A stretch of DNA of 64,000 bases. Source: Rahnella ecdela. GTDB taxonomy: Bacteria > Pseudomonadota > Gammaproteobacteria > Enterobacterales > Enterobacteriaceae. Position numbers and translations under genes: made by a program. Below the pieces are notes generated by a model. It was not told the origin of the DNA and ran no database searches. It saw nothing but the letters and a program-made list of their open reading frames with translations. Numbering within the stretch: position 1 is the first letter of the stretch; the number at the start of each line of letters is the position of its first letter. Shown in pieces: positions 30,817-39,696 of the stretch. The stretch is taken from the NCBI RefSeq assembly GCF_019049625.1, contig NZ_JAFMOY010000133.1, positions 310,001 through 374,000 on the forward strand, given 5' to 3'.

Positions 30817-32502
30817 TCATGAGCGACAAATAACCGCCACATTTTCGAGTAACGACAGGGCACGATCACGCTGACGACAAAACCGCGTGGTCATCATCAG
30901 CCACATTTGTGCAGGGGTATCTTCGCGCCGGGCGGCCAGCTCCTGAAAGCCGGGAAACGCACCACCGCGATAACTCAGGTCATAATGAAAATCGTCCACC
31001 GAGCTGTATCTCAGGCGATGCAAACCGGCAACCACCTGTTTCAGCTGCGGCTGCCACGCCAGGGGATCTGCCTGCCAGTTCACTGTCAGTTCTGCCAGAG
31101 GGGGCTGCAATTGCTGTAATTTTTCAGCCACAGGCCTCAGATCAAACTCAGAGGAAATAGTGCGCATCAGTTCTGTCAGTGATTGCTGCAAGCTGTTCAG
31201 ATACGCCAGCGGATCCAGCGGCAGCGCGGGCTGCGTCAGCAGACTTTCCAGCCAGTGCGCGTGGATCTTCGTATCGCGCCAGAGAATATTCAGATCCACT
31301 TTATCGTAAGTATCCGCTTCGGTGTGCCACCACCAGCCTCCGCCACTGCCCGGCGACTGACTGGTTTTCTCCAGCGGCACTTCGCGAAACGCAAAATGCA
31401 GCGGCAAACCACAGCCCCAGAATGACTGATCGCCGCCTTTGCCCAGCGGCGTGATACGTCTCGCCGGTTCACCGGTCACGGCTTCCACGGCGGCATTGAG
31501 AAACACGTGCGATTCCGCGCCGCTGGCGTTGAGCACTACGTCCACGGCATCAAGACAACCGGGCGAATCGACGTTGATGTGCGCCACACAATGCTGCTTC
31601 AGCTGCTGGCGGTAATTGTCGGCGTACCACGTCGAGCCGCCGTAGCGGGCGTTGGAATGTCCAGGCCACCAGATAATCCGCAGGCCGCGCAGCAGTTTTT
31701 GTGGCTGCTGATGGAAATGGATCGCCATCGCCAGACACAGCGCATTCCCCGTGGCGTTGTCCGTGACGCCTTCGTGCCAGGAATCGTAATGCGAAGAAAG
31801 CAGCACGAATTCCGACGTGGCGCCGGGAATATCCACCACCGGCATACTGCATTCGGCGACGTGAAAATTCAGTTCCGTGGCAATTTCCAGCGTCATTAGC
31901 GGGTGTTGCTGCAACTGCGCCAGCAAGCGTTCGCCGTCCTGCTGATTGACGGAAATCACCGGCAGTCGCGGATACCGCAAAAAATCGTCCGGTTCCGGCG
32001 TGCCCCAGACCGGCCCGACAGTTTCTTCATGCAGCGCCGTTTCCGCCGAGCCCCAGATATGGATAAGCCCCGTGGCGCCCGCCGCGCATAAGCGTTGCAC
32101 GTAATCTTCCAAGCCCTGCCCGGCGATCACAATTTTGCCTCTTACGTCCTGCGCCCAGCTTTTCCATTCGAGATCTGTGCGCGGTTCACAGGCTCCGGCA
32201 TCGTAATATGCGCGCCCTTCCATGCCCTGCGGACAGTGTGCCGAGAATGAACGGGTTTTGGCTTCGCACTGCCATTGAGGATGTTCCGGCAAACGTAAAC
32301 GTCCGGCTAGCGGATCGCTAAGGTACAGCGGGCAATGCATCAGACGGGCGTCCAGCCCCTGTTCCTGTAATAAAGACAGCAGGTGCCGCGCCGCCTGTTC
32401 CGCATCCTCGCAACCGGAAAGCCGGTGCAGCGAGGAAAACTCGTGCAGCAGGCCGTCCATCAGCGGCAATAAATGTTCACGAACCGGCGGACGCAGCAGC
32501 AT
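30817..32502 (-). CDS. M28 family peptidase-like protein
   Basis: A 561-residue zinc aminopeptidase-like protein with a PA-type insert (about 100-215) and an M28 core. Metal-site residues visible are His and Asp in SSHYDSW and VTDNATG, Asp in HINVDSPG and His in WWWHTEAD. The usual catalytic and ligand Glu-Glu pair is absent: the equivalent segment reads WWPGHSNARYGGS. No signal peptide is seen, so it is probably cytoplasmic. Its ATG overlaps the stop of the binding-protein gene by one base (TAATG). Substrate unknown, plausibly peptides or N-modified amino acids. Confidence 0.8.
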   Translation of the reverse strand: MLLRPPVREHLLPLMDGLLHEFSSLHRLSGCEDAEQAARHLLSLLQEQGLDARLMHCPLYLSDPLAGRLRLPEHPQWQCEAKTRSFSAHCPQGMEGRAYYDAGACEPRTDLEWKSWAQDVRGKIVIAGQGLEDYVQRLCAAGATGLIHIWGSAETALHEETVGPVWGTPEPDDFLRYPRLPVISVNQQDGERLLAQLQQHPLMTLEIATELNFHVAECSMPVVDIPGATSEFVLLSSHYDSWHEGVTDNATGNALCLAMAIHFHQQPQKLLRGLRIIWWPGHSNARYGGSTWYADNYRQQLKQHCVAHINVDSPGCLDAVDVVLNASGAESHVFLNAAVEAVTGEPARRITPLGKGGDQSFWGCGLPLHFAFREVPLEKTSQSPGSGGGWWWHTEADTYDKVDLNILWRDTKIHAHWLESLLTQPALPLDPLAYLNSLQQSLTELMRTISSEFDLRPVAEKLQQLQPPLAELTVNWQADPLAWQPQLKQVVAGLHRLRYSSVDDFHYDLSYRGGAFPGFQELAARREDTPAQMWLMMTTRFCRQRDRALSLLENVAVICRS

Positions 32503-33311
32503 TATTGGGCCTTCTCCTGATGTACTGAAATATCCAGCTGACCAAAGTATTTGGTCTTAATCTTATCCCAGGTACCGTCGGCGATGATTTTTGCCAGACC
32601 GTCATTGAGCAGTTTTTTGATGTGATCGTCGCCCTTACGCAGACCGTAAGAGGAGCCGATGCTGAACAGTTTGTCGTCACGCACTTCCGGGCCGGTCAGG
32701 GTGAAATTCTTGCCTTCCGGTTTGTTGAGGAAACCGAAAGTAACGGCAACCGCCGGGCTCAGTGCCGCATCCAGACGTCCGGCAATCAGGTCCTGATAAA
32801 TGGTGTCCTGATCGGCGTAAGCCACCACTTCCACGCCTTTCGGCTGCCAGAACGTATTGGCGTACATTTCCTGAATCGAGCCCTGCTGCACGGCAATACG
32901 TTTACCCTGCAACGATTCCGGCGTCGGCAGCAGCGGGCTGCCTTTTGCCACCACCAGTTTGGTCGGAATGTGATAGACAAAATCGCTGAAGTCGATCACT
33001 TTACGGCGTTTTTCTGTCGCGCCCTGCGGTGAAATAAAATCGACTTTTTTGGCGATAAGCGACGGGATCTCGGCATCAAAACTGCTGACCACAAATTCAC
33101 ATTTTACTTTCATCTCACTGCAAATCGCGTTGGTTACGTCGATTTCAAAACCGGTTGGCATACCAGCAGCGTCACGGTACTGGAATGGCGGATAACCTAA
33201 ATCTGCCGCCACACGCAAAGTTTCCCCTTCGGCATGCGCCAGCGCACTGCCAAACGTCAGTGCCAGAACGGCAGCCGTCAGTGTCTTCTTCATCAGTGTT
33301 GTTATCATCAT
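32502..33311 (-). CDS. Periplasmic amino-acid binding protein, HisJ/ArgT type
   Basis: A 269-residue type 2 binding protein with a signal peptide ending AHA (about residue 26). Blocks VAADLGYPPFQYRDAAG, GFEIDVTNAICSEM and AVQQGSIQEMYAN mark the polar amino-acid binding family. An AGAGGA site precedes the ATGATG start. It shares its operon with an M20 amidohydrolase, an M28-type peptidase and an acetyltransferase but no permease or ATPase. It is a paralogue of the protein at 20137-20916; the two may share a transporter encoded elsewhere. Confidence 0.87.
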   Translation of the reverse strand: MMITTLMKKTLTAAVLALTFGSALAHAEGETLRVAADLGYPPFQYRDAAGMPTGFEIDVTNAICSEMKVKCEFVVSSFDAEIPSLIAKKVDFISPQGATEKRRKVIDFSDFVYHIPTKLVVAKGSPLLPTPESLQGKRIAVQQGSIQEMYANTFWQPKGVEVVAYADQDTIYQDLIAGRLDAALSPAVAVTFGFLNKPEGKNFTLTGPEVRDDKLFSIGSSYGLRKGDDHIKKLLNDGLAKIIADGTWDKIKTKYFGQLDISVHQEKAQ

Positions 33312-33349
33312 AATGTTGTCCTCTCACCCAAAGTTATTATTTTGATTGT

Positions 33350-34555
33350 TTAGTTAAAACGAGACTTCCAGGCTAAAAACTCTTCCCGCACAGCCGACAG
33401 TTTTGCCTGGTCCTGACACAAATCTATCGTCGTCATCGCCAGCGCCTTTGCCGCCTGCAACATGGCCTGCAAACCAGCCTGGGAACCAGCGGCCTGCGCA
33501 AATTCCGGTGTGTGCGGTAATACATCGCCAATGCGGATATAAGGGTGGATGGCCGCCGTAATCTGGCTGACGTTACCGATATCTGAAGAACCAATACCGC
33601 CGCTTTTCGGTGGTGGTACCACTTCCACACCGAGAATTTCGAGATTCTGTTTGAAGTAATCCGCCAGCGTCAGATTGTTATTACGTTCGGCGTAAGTCAG
33701 CCCCTCTTCGATTTCCAGACGTGCTCCGCTCATCAGCGCGGCGCCCCGCGCAGCATCAAACACTTTTTGTTTAACGATGCTCAGCCCTCTGACCGTACTG
33801 GCACGCATCAGGAACTTCGCTTCGCTGTAAGCCGGAACGATATTGGTGGCGCTGCCGCCGTCGGAGATAATGCCGTGGACACGCACGTCGTCGGTGAATA
33901 ACTGGCGCAAGGCGTTAATGCCGTTGAAGGTGTGGATCACAGCATCCAGTGCGCTTATCCCGTTTTGCGGTGCCGACGCCGCATGCGCAGCTTTGCCATA
34001 GAATTTAAACACCGCATCGACGCAGGCCAGACCGCCACGCACCACCATCGTTTTGTCGCGCGGATGGAACATCATCACCGCGTCAACGTGGTCGAAAAAT
34101 CCTTTGTCACTGAGGATGATTTTTCCGCCGCCCTCTTCTTCCGCCGGCGTTCCCACCACTTCGAGCTTGCCGGTCAGCAGGGGGGAAACCTGTTTCAGCG
34201 CCAGCGCGGCAGCGACCGACGCGGTGCCGATCAGGTTATGACCGCAGGCATGCCCGAGATCAACCAGCGCATCGTATTCCGCCAGCAGCGAAATCACCGG
34301 CCCCGGCTTGCCGCTGTCAAAGGTCGCGCGAAACGCCGTAGGCAGGCCGCCAAGCTGTTCTTCAATTTCAAACCCAGCAGCCCTCAGTGGCGCAATCAAC
34401 GCCGCCGCAGAATTTACTTCCTCAAAACTCAGTTCCGGATTGGCATGAATATTCAGCGCCAGCGCGGTGACCTGCGGCGCGAGTGAATCCACGGCAGCGA
34501 TAATCTGATCTTTGTGTGGGTTGTGGTCATGAACTGATGTAGTGCAATCCGACAT
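33350..34555 (-). CDS. M20 family amidohydrolase, PM20D2/AbgB-like
   Basis: Zinc peptidase that should cleave amide bonds of N-acyl amino acids or dipeptides. The 401-residue product has metal-ligand segments LGHACGHNLIG and GTPAEEEGGGK, a dimerisation domain, and the PM20D2-like SSDIGNVSQI motif. AbgB-like enzymes act on aminoacyl-aminobenzoate or beta-alanyl-lysine-type dipeptides; the exact substrate is not predictable here. First gene of the operon, divergent from the LysR regulator at 34750. Confidence 0.87.
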   Translation of the reverse strand: MSDCTTSVHDHNPHKDQIIAAVDSLAPQVTALALNIHANPELSFEEVNSAAALIAPLRAAGFEIEEQLGGLPTAFRATFDSGKPGPVISLLAEYDALVDLGHACGHNLIGTASVAAALALKQVSPLLTGKLEVVGTPAEEEGGGKIILSDKGFFDHVDAVMMFHPRDKTMVVRGGLACVDAVFKFYGKAAHAASAPQNGISALDAVIHTFNGINALRQLFTDDVRVHGIISDGGSATNIVPAYSEAKFLMRASTVRGLSIVKQKVFDAARGAALMSGARLEIEEGLTYAERNNNLTLADYFKQNLEILGVEVVPPPKSGGIGSSDIGNVSQITAAIHPYIRIGDVLPHTPEFAQAAGSQAGLQAMLQAAKALAMTTIDLCQDQAKLSAVREEFLAWKSRFN

Positions 34556-34689
34556 ATTTATTCCCTGCGATGGTGCAAAACCAAAAATTATTTTCGGATG
34601 AATGGATTGTGGCGTTGCGATAACTTGTCTCTATAACTAACAGAAATAGGGCTTTTGGCGTTTTCGGTCAAATTGAGCCTTTTTATCTG

Positions 34690-34706
34690 TTGCGCTTTTT
34701 ACGCAA
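34690..34706. promoter_or_regulatory. Inverted repeat in LysR divergent promoter
   Basis: TTGCG (34690-34694), seven bases, CGCAA (34702-34706). It lies in the 194-bp spacer between the M20 operon and the LysR gene, 44 bp before the LysR start, where a LysR-type regulator usually binds. Assignment is positional. Confidence 0.5.
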
Positions 34707-34749
34707 AAATTATTTTATGGCTGAGTGAATTTACGGACGGCGGAAAACG

Positions 34750-35631
34750 ATGAACGAGAAAGACTGGCTGATACTGCGGGCGGTATATCAGCATAAAAAC
34801 ATTACCCGTGCGGCGGAGCAGCTTTATACCTCGCAGCCCGCACTCAGCTACCGTTTACGTCAGATTGAACGCAAGCTGGCGATCCGGTTGTTTGAAGACG
34901 GGCAAAAAGGGCTGACTTTCAGCGCGCAGGGTGAATATCTGGCGCAGCACGCGGTGACTGTACTCAATGATTTGCAGCAGCTGAAACTCAATCTGCACAG
35001 TCTGGATCAGGAACAGCAGGGAGAAATTTCGCTGGGCGTGTCGAGCAACTATGCCGCGTATCGCCTGCCGCCGTTACTCAGCCAGTTCCGGCAGACACAT
35101 CCGGGGATCCGCGTAAATCTGATGAGCGGTTTTAGTGAGGAAATCATTCAGAAACTGCTGCGCGGTGAAATTGATATGGCGCTGGTGAAGGATGATTTTA
35201 ACTGGAAGGAAGCCAAACATCTTATTGAGGAAGACGACTATGTGCTGGTTAACAGTCAGGATTTTGATTTCGCCCTGCTGCCGCATATGCCGCAAATAAA
35301 AATTCATCACGGCGCGCATGTCACGCAACTGATTGAGCGCTGGTGGAATGCTAACTTTTCACATGCGCCGAATATCACGATGGAAGTCGATAAACTGGAA
35401 GTGTGTATGGCGATGGTGGAACACGGGCTGGGATACGCGATTGTCGCTACGTATTTACCGCTGCCGGAACATTTTTTCCGCCGCCCTATTAACGTGGACG
35501 GCACGACGGTAAAAAACCGCACCTGGCTGCTGCACCGCCATAACCTGAACGCCACGCCGTATATGCAGGCGTTCAGTCATCTTTTACAGACGGCGCAACA
35601 AACGCCGGTATCACGCTTCTCAGAGATCTAA
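34750..35631 (+). CDS. LysR family transcriptional regulator
   Basis: A 293-residue LysR regulator with the N-terminal helix-turn-helix (NITRAAEQLYTSQPALSYRLRQIERKL) and a C-terminal periplasmic-binding-protein-like effector domain. It is transcribed away from the amidohydrolase operon, the classic arrangement for a LysR activator of its neighbour. Its 3' end overlaps the convergent PhzF-like gene by 12 bp. Its inducer is unknown, perhaps the amidohydrolase substrate. Confidence 0.9.
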   Translation: MNEKDWLILRAVYQHKNITRAAEQLYTSQPALSYRLRQIERKLAIRLFEDGQKGLTFSAQGEYLAQHAVTVLNDLQQLKLNLHSLDQEQQGEISLGVSSNYAAYRLPPLLSQFRQTHPGIRVNLMSGFSEEIIQKLLRGEIDMALVKDDFNWKEAKHLIEEDDYVLVNSQDFDFALLPHMPQIKIHHGAHVTQLIERWWNANFSHAPNITMEVDKLEVCMAMVEHGLGYAIVATYLPLPEHFFRRPINVDGTTVKNRTWLLHRHNLNATPYMQAFSHLLQTAQQTPVSRFSEI

Positions 35632-36501
35632 CGTGCCGTCGATGAGCGTACAGGTATCGCCGCCTACCCAGGGCTCGCCATCGACAAACGTCACGGTCAC
35701 GCGGCCATCGCGCTGGAGTTTAGTCCCCTGACGCACGCGGTAAGTTTGTGCCATCTGTGCGCCGTCCGGGAAATTCGCCGCTTTCAGCACCCGCGCAAGA
35801 CAGGCATTGGCGCTGCCGGTGACGGGATCTTCTTTCAGCACACCCTCCTCATCGATAATCGCCCGCACTTCATAATCTGCCGGACCATTTTTATCGTGCA
35901 GACCGTAAACCGCGATGCCGTTAATCCCCAGCTGTTTCTGTAACTGACTGACTGCTGCCGCATCGGGGGTGATATTCAGGCACTCCTGCGCGCTTTCCAT
36001 CCGCACCACCAGCCAGATAATCCCCATATCGACTTCGACCGGTGTGACATCCGCCTGAATTTTTCCGCCTCGTAACGCCGTGGTTAGCAGTTCAAGGTGC
36101 TGACTATCAAGTGGCGTCTGCGCCGCAGATGGCGCAGAAAATGCCTGTCCGCCTTCTGTCAGCTGTTTCACCTGCACCAGCCCGACACCACATTCCTGAA
36201 TCAGATAGCCCGGATTTTTCGGCTGCAACCCGCTTTGCAACAGCGCGTACGCGGTGCCCAGCGTCGGGTGTCCGGCGAACGGCAGCTCCTTATCAGTGGT
36301 AAAAATCCGCACACGATAATCCGCTTGCGGTGAAGTCGGTTTGAGCACAAACGCCGTTTCCGCAAGATTAGTCCAGCGGGCCATCGCAAACATCTCGGCG
36401 TCTGTCAGCCCTTCAGCATCAAGTATCACGGCCAGTGCGTTGCCCTTCAGCGGCTCAGCGGTGAACACATCAACTTGTTTAAAACGGCGCAGGCGGGTCA
36501 T
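35620..36501 (-). CDS. PhzF family isomerase/epimerase-like protein
   Basis: A 293-residue protein of the PhzF fold (diaminopimelate epimerase-like). It starts MTRLRRFKQVDVFTAEPLKG and has the conserved NLAETAFV with the presumed catalytic Glu, FAGHPTLGTAY and VKEDPVTGSANA (here LKEDPVTGSAN). The family function is mostly unknown outside phenazine synthesis. It overlaps the LysR gene tail-to-tail by 12 bp and is divergent from iucD. Confidence 0.87.
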   Translation of the reverse strand: MTRLRRFKQVDVFTAEPLKGNALAVILDAEGLTDAEMFAMARWTNLAETAFVLKPTSPQADYRVRIFTTDKELPFAGHPTLGTAYALLQSGLQPKNPGYLIQECGVGLVQVKQLTEGGQAFSAPSAAQTPLDSQHLELLTTALRGGKIQADVTPVEVDMGIIWLVVRMESAQECLNITPDAAAVSQLQKQLGINGIAVYGLHDKNGPADYEVRAIIDEEGVLKEDPVTGSANACLARVLKAANFPDGAQMAQTYRVRQGTKLQRDGRVTVTFVDGEPWVGGDTCTLIDGTLDL

Positions 36502-36560
36502 AGCAAATCCTTTTTAATCATTGAGTAAGAAATAGCGAAGTGACTGAGTTTAGGAATATT

Positions 36561-36575
36561 TCGATAAGTTATCGA
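36561..36575. promoter_or_regulatory. Palindrome upstream of iucD-type gene
   Basis: TCGATAA-G-TTATCGA, with flanking ATATT on the left and AGAAATAT on the right that extend the dyad imperfectly. It lies in the 152-bp divergent spacer between the PhzF-like gene and iucD, about 80 bp from the iucD start. It looks like an operator. It does not match the Fur consensus well. Confidence 0.45.
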
Positions 36576-36653
36576 GAAATATGTCAGCGGCTGGCGGCTG
36601 GCCTATGCTTAACAGAGTTTCCAAAATATCCTAAAAACATAAGGAACAGAAAG

Positions 36654-37946
36654 ATGTCCGCGAAGGATTTGATAGGTATTGGTATCGGTCCCTTTAACTT
36701 AAGCCTCGCCGCTATGGCAAAAGATAGCGGAAAACTCGACGCCGCCTTCTTCGATGCCAATCCGGAATTCAGCTGGCACCCCGGTATGCTGCTGCCGACG
36801 GCCACCATGCAAACCTATGTGTTGCAGGATCTGGTGACCACTGTCGCCCCGCGCAGCGAGTTTTCCTTCATCAATTATCTGGTGGAACAGAAGAAAATTT
36901 ACCGCTTTCTGGCGACGGAACAGCTGATCATCAGCCGCGACGAGTTTTCAGATTATCTGCGCTGGGCGTGCGACCGCATTCCTGATCTGCATTTTTCCGA
37001 GCCGGTCGGGCGCATCGATTTCGATGACAAGCGGCAGGAATTTATCGTGCAGAGTGAAAAAGGCGAGCACCGTGCGCGCAATATTTGTCTTGGCACCGGC
37101 CATGCGCCGTGGATCCCCAAACCGGCGCGGGCGGCGCTGGGCGAAAACTGTTTTCATGCCGCCGAGATTGAACTGCGCGAGCCGGATTTCACCGGTAAAC
37201 GCGTGGCAATCGTCGGTGGCGGACAAAGCGGCGCCGACATTATTCTCAACGCGCTGAGCGGCCACTGGGGCGAGTTCGCCGAACTGAGCTGGATATCGCG
37301 ACGCCCGAATTTTCAGCCGCTGGATGAATCCATTTTCACCAATGAATATTTCACGCCGGAGTATGTGAATTACTTTTATACGCTGCCTGAAGACGTGCGC
37401 GAGCAGGAAATCGAAACGCAAAAATTACCGTCAGACGGCATCAGTTATCACACGCTGGAAGATATTTATAAGCAGCTTTATCACCGTTTCGACGTCCTGC
37501 ATCAGCCGCGAAATGTGCGTTTACTGCCGCACCGCGCGCTCGATCATATCGTGCGTAACGCCGCGGGTGATTTCAGTTTGCAGGCAAAACACGGGCTGGA
37601 AAAATGTGAGGAACAGTTCAGCGCCGATATCGTGATCCTGGCGACCGGCTATCGCCCGGGTTTACCGGATTATCTCGAACCGCTGCTGGACCGTATTCCT
37701 TATGATCGTGAGCAGCATTTGCCGCTTCAGCCGAACTTCAACCTGCGCTGGGATGGTCCGCAGCAGAACCGCATTTACGCGGTGAATGCCGGTATTCACA
37801 GTCACGGCAGCGCCGAAGGACAACTGACCCTGACGGCATGGCGCTCGGCGAAAATCCTCAATCATCTGCTGGGCGAAGCGCATTACGATTTGCGGCCGGT
37901 GCCTTCGCTGGTGCAATGGTGGTCAAACGATGTGAGTAAGAAATAG
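36654..37946 (+). CDS. iucD: Lysine N6-hydroxylase, IucD-like
   Basis: FAD- and NADPH-dependent N-hydroxylase of the IucD/SidA/PvdA family; IucD makes N6-hydroxylysine for aerobactin. The start at 36654 follows AAGGAACAG and gives 430 residues. Motifs are GIGIGPFNLSLAAM (FAD), FSWHPGMLLPTATMQTY, VAIVGGGQSGAD (NADPH) and ATGYRPGLP. The sequence tracks E. coli IucD across its length, but iucA, iucB, iucC and a siderophore receptor are absent, so the pathway is unknown. A terminator follows. Confidence 0.85.
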   Translation: MSAKDLIGIGIGPFNLSLAAMAKDSGKLDAAFFDANPEFSWHPGMLLPTATMQTYVLQDLVTTVAPRSEFSFINYLVEQKKIYRFLATEQLIISRDEFSDYLRWACDRIPDLHFSEPVGRIDFDDKRQEFIVQSEKGEHRARNICLGTGHAPWIPKPARAALGENCFHAAEIELREPDFTGKRVAIVGGGQSGADIILNALSGHWGEFAELSWISRRPNFQPLDESIFTNEYFTPEYVNYFYTLPEDVREQEIETQKLPSDGISYHTLEDIYKQLYHRFDVLHQPRNVRLLPHRALDHIVRNAAGDFSLQAKHGLEKCEEQFSADIVILATGYRPGLPDYLEPLLDRIPYDREQHLPLQPNFNLRWDGPQQNRIYAVNAGIHSHGSAEGQLTLTAWRSAKILNHLLGEAHYDLRPVPSLVQWWSNDVSKK

Positions 37947-37955
37947 CGCGAATAA

Positions 37956-37982
37956 AAAAGCGGAGCATCAGGCTCCGCTTTT
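37956..37982. terminator. Terminator between iucD-type gene and trhA
   Basis: AAAAGCGGAGC (37956-37966), five-base loop, GCTCCGCTTTT (37972-37982), then CTTTT. A perfect 11-bp stem between two convergent genes; A and T flanks suit both directions. Confidence 0.88.
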
Positions 37983-38007
37983 CTTTTACTGACGTTCACT
38001 TAACACA

Positions 38008-38658
38008 TCAGACGTAAAAATAGATGGCTAAAAAGTGACAGGCACTGCCGCCGAGCACGAATCCATGCCAGATAGCGTGACCAAAACGAAAACGTTTCGA
38101 GGCGTAGAAAATGACGCCCAGTGTGTACACCACGCCGCCCAGCGCCAGCAATATCACGCCGCCCAGCGAAAGTTTGGTCGCCAGCTGGTAAATCACTATC
38201 AGTGACAGCCAGCCCATCGTCAGATATGTCACCAGCGAAAGCACCTCAAAACGGTGTGCAAACGCCAGTTTAAAAATCACGCCGAACAGCGCCAGCCCCC
38301 AGATCACCGCCATCAGTCCTTTCGCCAGCGGGGAGTTAAGCCCGACCAGCAGGAACGGCGTGTAGGTCCCGGCGATCAGCAGATAAATCGCGCAGTGGTC
38401 AAATTTTTTCAGCCAGTATTTGGCTTTCTGATGCGGTATCGCGTGATACAACGTGGAGGCCAGAAACAGCAAAATCATACTGCCGCCGTACAAACTGTAG
38501 CTGGTGATCGCCATAGCGCTGGCGTTATCGCCTACCGCCTGAACCAGTAACAACACCAGTCCGACAATCCCGAAAACCAGACCCACGCCGTGACTCAGGC
38601 TGTTGGCAATTTCTTCAGCCCACGGATATCCCTGTGGTGATGGAGACAACTTACCCAT
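38008..38658 (-). CDS. trhA: Hemolysin III family membrane protein (YqfA/TrhA)
   Basis: Seven-transmembrane protein of the PAQR/hemolysin III family; E. coli YqfA contributes to membrane energetics. The start at 38658 gives [20 protein letters not shown] and 216 residues (E. coli 219). Conserved [19 protein letters not shown] and the C-terminal [24 protein letters not shown]-type histidines that bind zinc in the family are present. In E. coli it lies near gcvP with ygfF between; here a large block has entered that interval. Confidence 0.93.
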   Translation of the reverse strand: MGKLSPSPQGYPWAEEIANSLSHGVGLVFGIVGLVLLLVQAVGDNASAMAITSYSLYGGSMILLFLASTLYHAIPHQKAKYWLKKFDHCAIYLLIAGTYTPFLLVGLNSPLAKGLMAVIWGLALFGVIFKLAFAHRFEVLSLVTYLTMGWLSLIVIYQLATKLSLGGVILLALGGVVYTLGVIFYASKRFRFGHAIWHGFVLGGSACHFLAIYFYV

Positions 38659-39029
38659 ACGTTGAGAACCCTCGAGGCAAAAATTTATGAAAATACACAA
38701 AATATTGCAGTCTTCAGCCGTTTATTCCTGCTGATTATAAATCATACCGCAAGCAGAGTAGCTGAGAACCATTCCAGTGTACACCTGTAAGCTTAAAATG
38801 AGTATTTCCCGATGTAACAGTCTCTTAGCCGGATCATCATTTCATTATGACGCTGTCCGGAATCCCTTCAATTCATTCACCTTGTTTATAATTTACCCAT
38901 GTAACATTCTGATGACAGCGGGAATTTCCGCATCCAAAAACATGATTTTTTGTCATCAAGCGATTAAGGTGTACCGGAAATCTCTGATAACGCCGTTATT
39001 AATGCCGTCAATATGACTAAGGTGTGACT
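38659..39029. other. Spacer between trhA and HD-domain gene
   Basis: A 371-bp divergent spacer, AT-rich. It should hold the promoters of trhA and of the HD gene. A 79-codon frame (38777-39016) has no recognisable pattern and is not called. No repeat or RNA gene was recognised. Confidence 0.4.
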
Positions 39030-39638
39030 ATGTCTGCAGCAACTCCCCCGCTGAATTTCGGGGCAATGACCGAAGTTTTTCAGTTCCTGATGGAAATCGA
39101 CAAGCTGAAAAGCGTGCAACGTCGCACCAAAGTGTTAGGCACTGAGCGTCAGGAAAACTCTGCGGAACATAGCTGGCATTTCGCCGTGGCGGCGATGTCT
39201 CTGGCACCCTTTGCGCCCCAGGGTGTGGATATTAATAAAGTCATCCGGATGGCGCTTATCCACGACATCGTCGAAATAGACGCCGGTGATGTGCTGGTTT
39301 ACGATCTCGCTGCCCGCGCGGCGGTTCACGATCAGGAAATCATTGCCGCAAACCGTTTGTTCGGCCTGCTGCCTGCGCCGCTGAGCACACAGTTTCTTGA
39401 TTTATGGAATGAATACGAAGCGGGCGAAACCCCGGAAGCGCGTTTTGCGCTGGTGATCGACCGCGTAATGCCGATGGTCATGAACCTGAATAATCAGGGT
39501 CAGAGCTGGGTAGAAAACAATATCCGTCTGGAGCAGGTGTTAGCGCGCAATGCCTTTATCGCCGATATCCATCCTGAACTGTGGCTGCACATTCGCACCC
39601 ATCTGGATAACGCCCATCAGCAGGGCTGGCTGAAGTAA
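39030..39638 (+). CDS. HD-domain hydrolase, YfbR/YGK1-like
   Basis: A 202-residue metal-dependent phosphohydrolase of the HD superfamily, related to 5'-deoxynucleotidases. Visible metal-site residues are NSAEHSWHFAV, LIHDIVEIDAGD, and DRVMPMVMNL near the C-terminus. The start at 39030 has AAGG seven bases upstream. It is a single gene with its own promoter and convergent with the ribokinase-type gene at 39697. The substrate is not established from sequence. Confidence 0.86.
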   Translation: MSAATPPLNFGAMTEVFQFLMEIDKLKSVQRRTKVLGTERQENSAEHSWHFAVAAMSLAPFAPQGVDINKVIRMALIHDIVEIDAGDVLVYDLAARAAVHDQEIIAANRLFGLLPAPLSTQFLDLWNEYEAGETPEARFALVIDRVMPMVMNLNNQGQSWVENNIRLEQVLARNAFIADIHPELWLHIRTHLDNAHQQGWLK

Positions 39639-39652
39639 TCTTAGCTTCTGGT

Positions 39653-39685
39653 TTTGCTCCTCCCCCTGCGAAGGAGAGGAGCAAA
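39653..39685. terminator. Hairpin between HD gene and sugar kinase
   Basis: Perfect ten-bp stem TTTGCTCCTC (39653-39662) / GAGGAGCAAA (39676-39685) with a 13-base loop, between convergent genes. There is no clear U tract, so its strength is uncertain. Confidence 0.55.
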
Positions 39686-39696
39686 GCAGAGCCGAA

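Noticed and set aside
38777-39016. 79-codon frame upstream of the HD-domain gene
   Set aside because: No family pattern, poor composition, lies in a promoter region.
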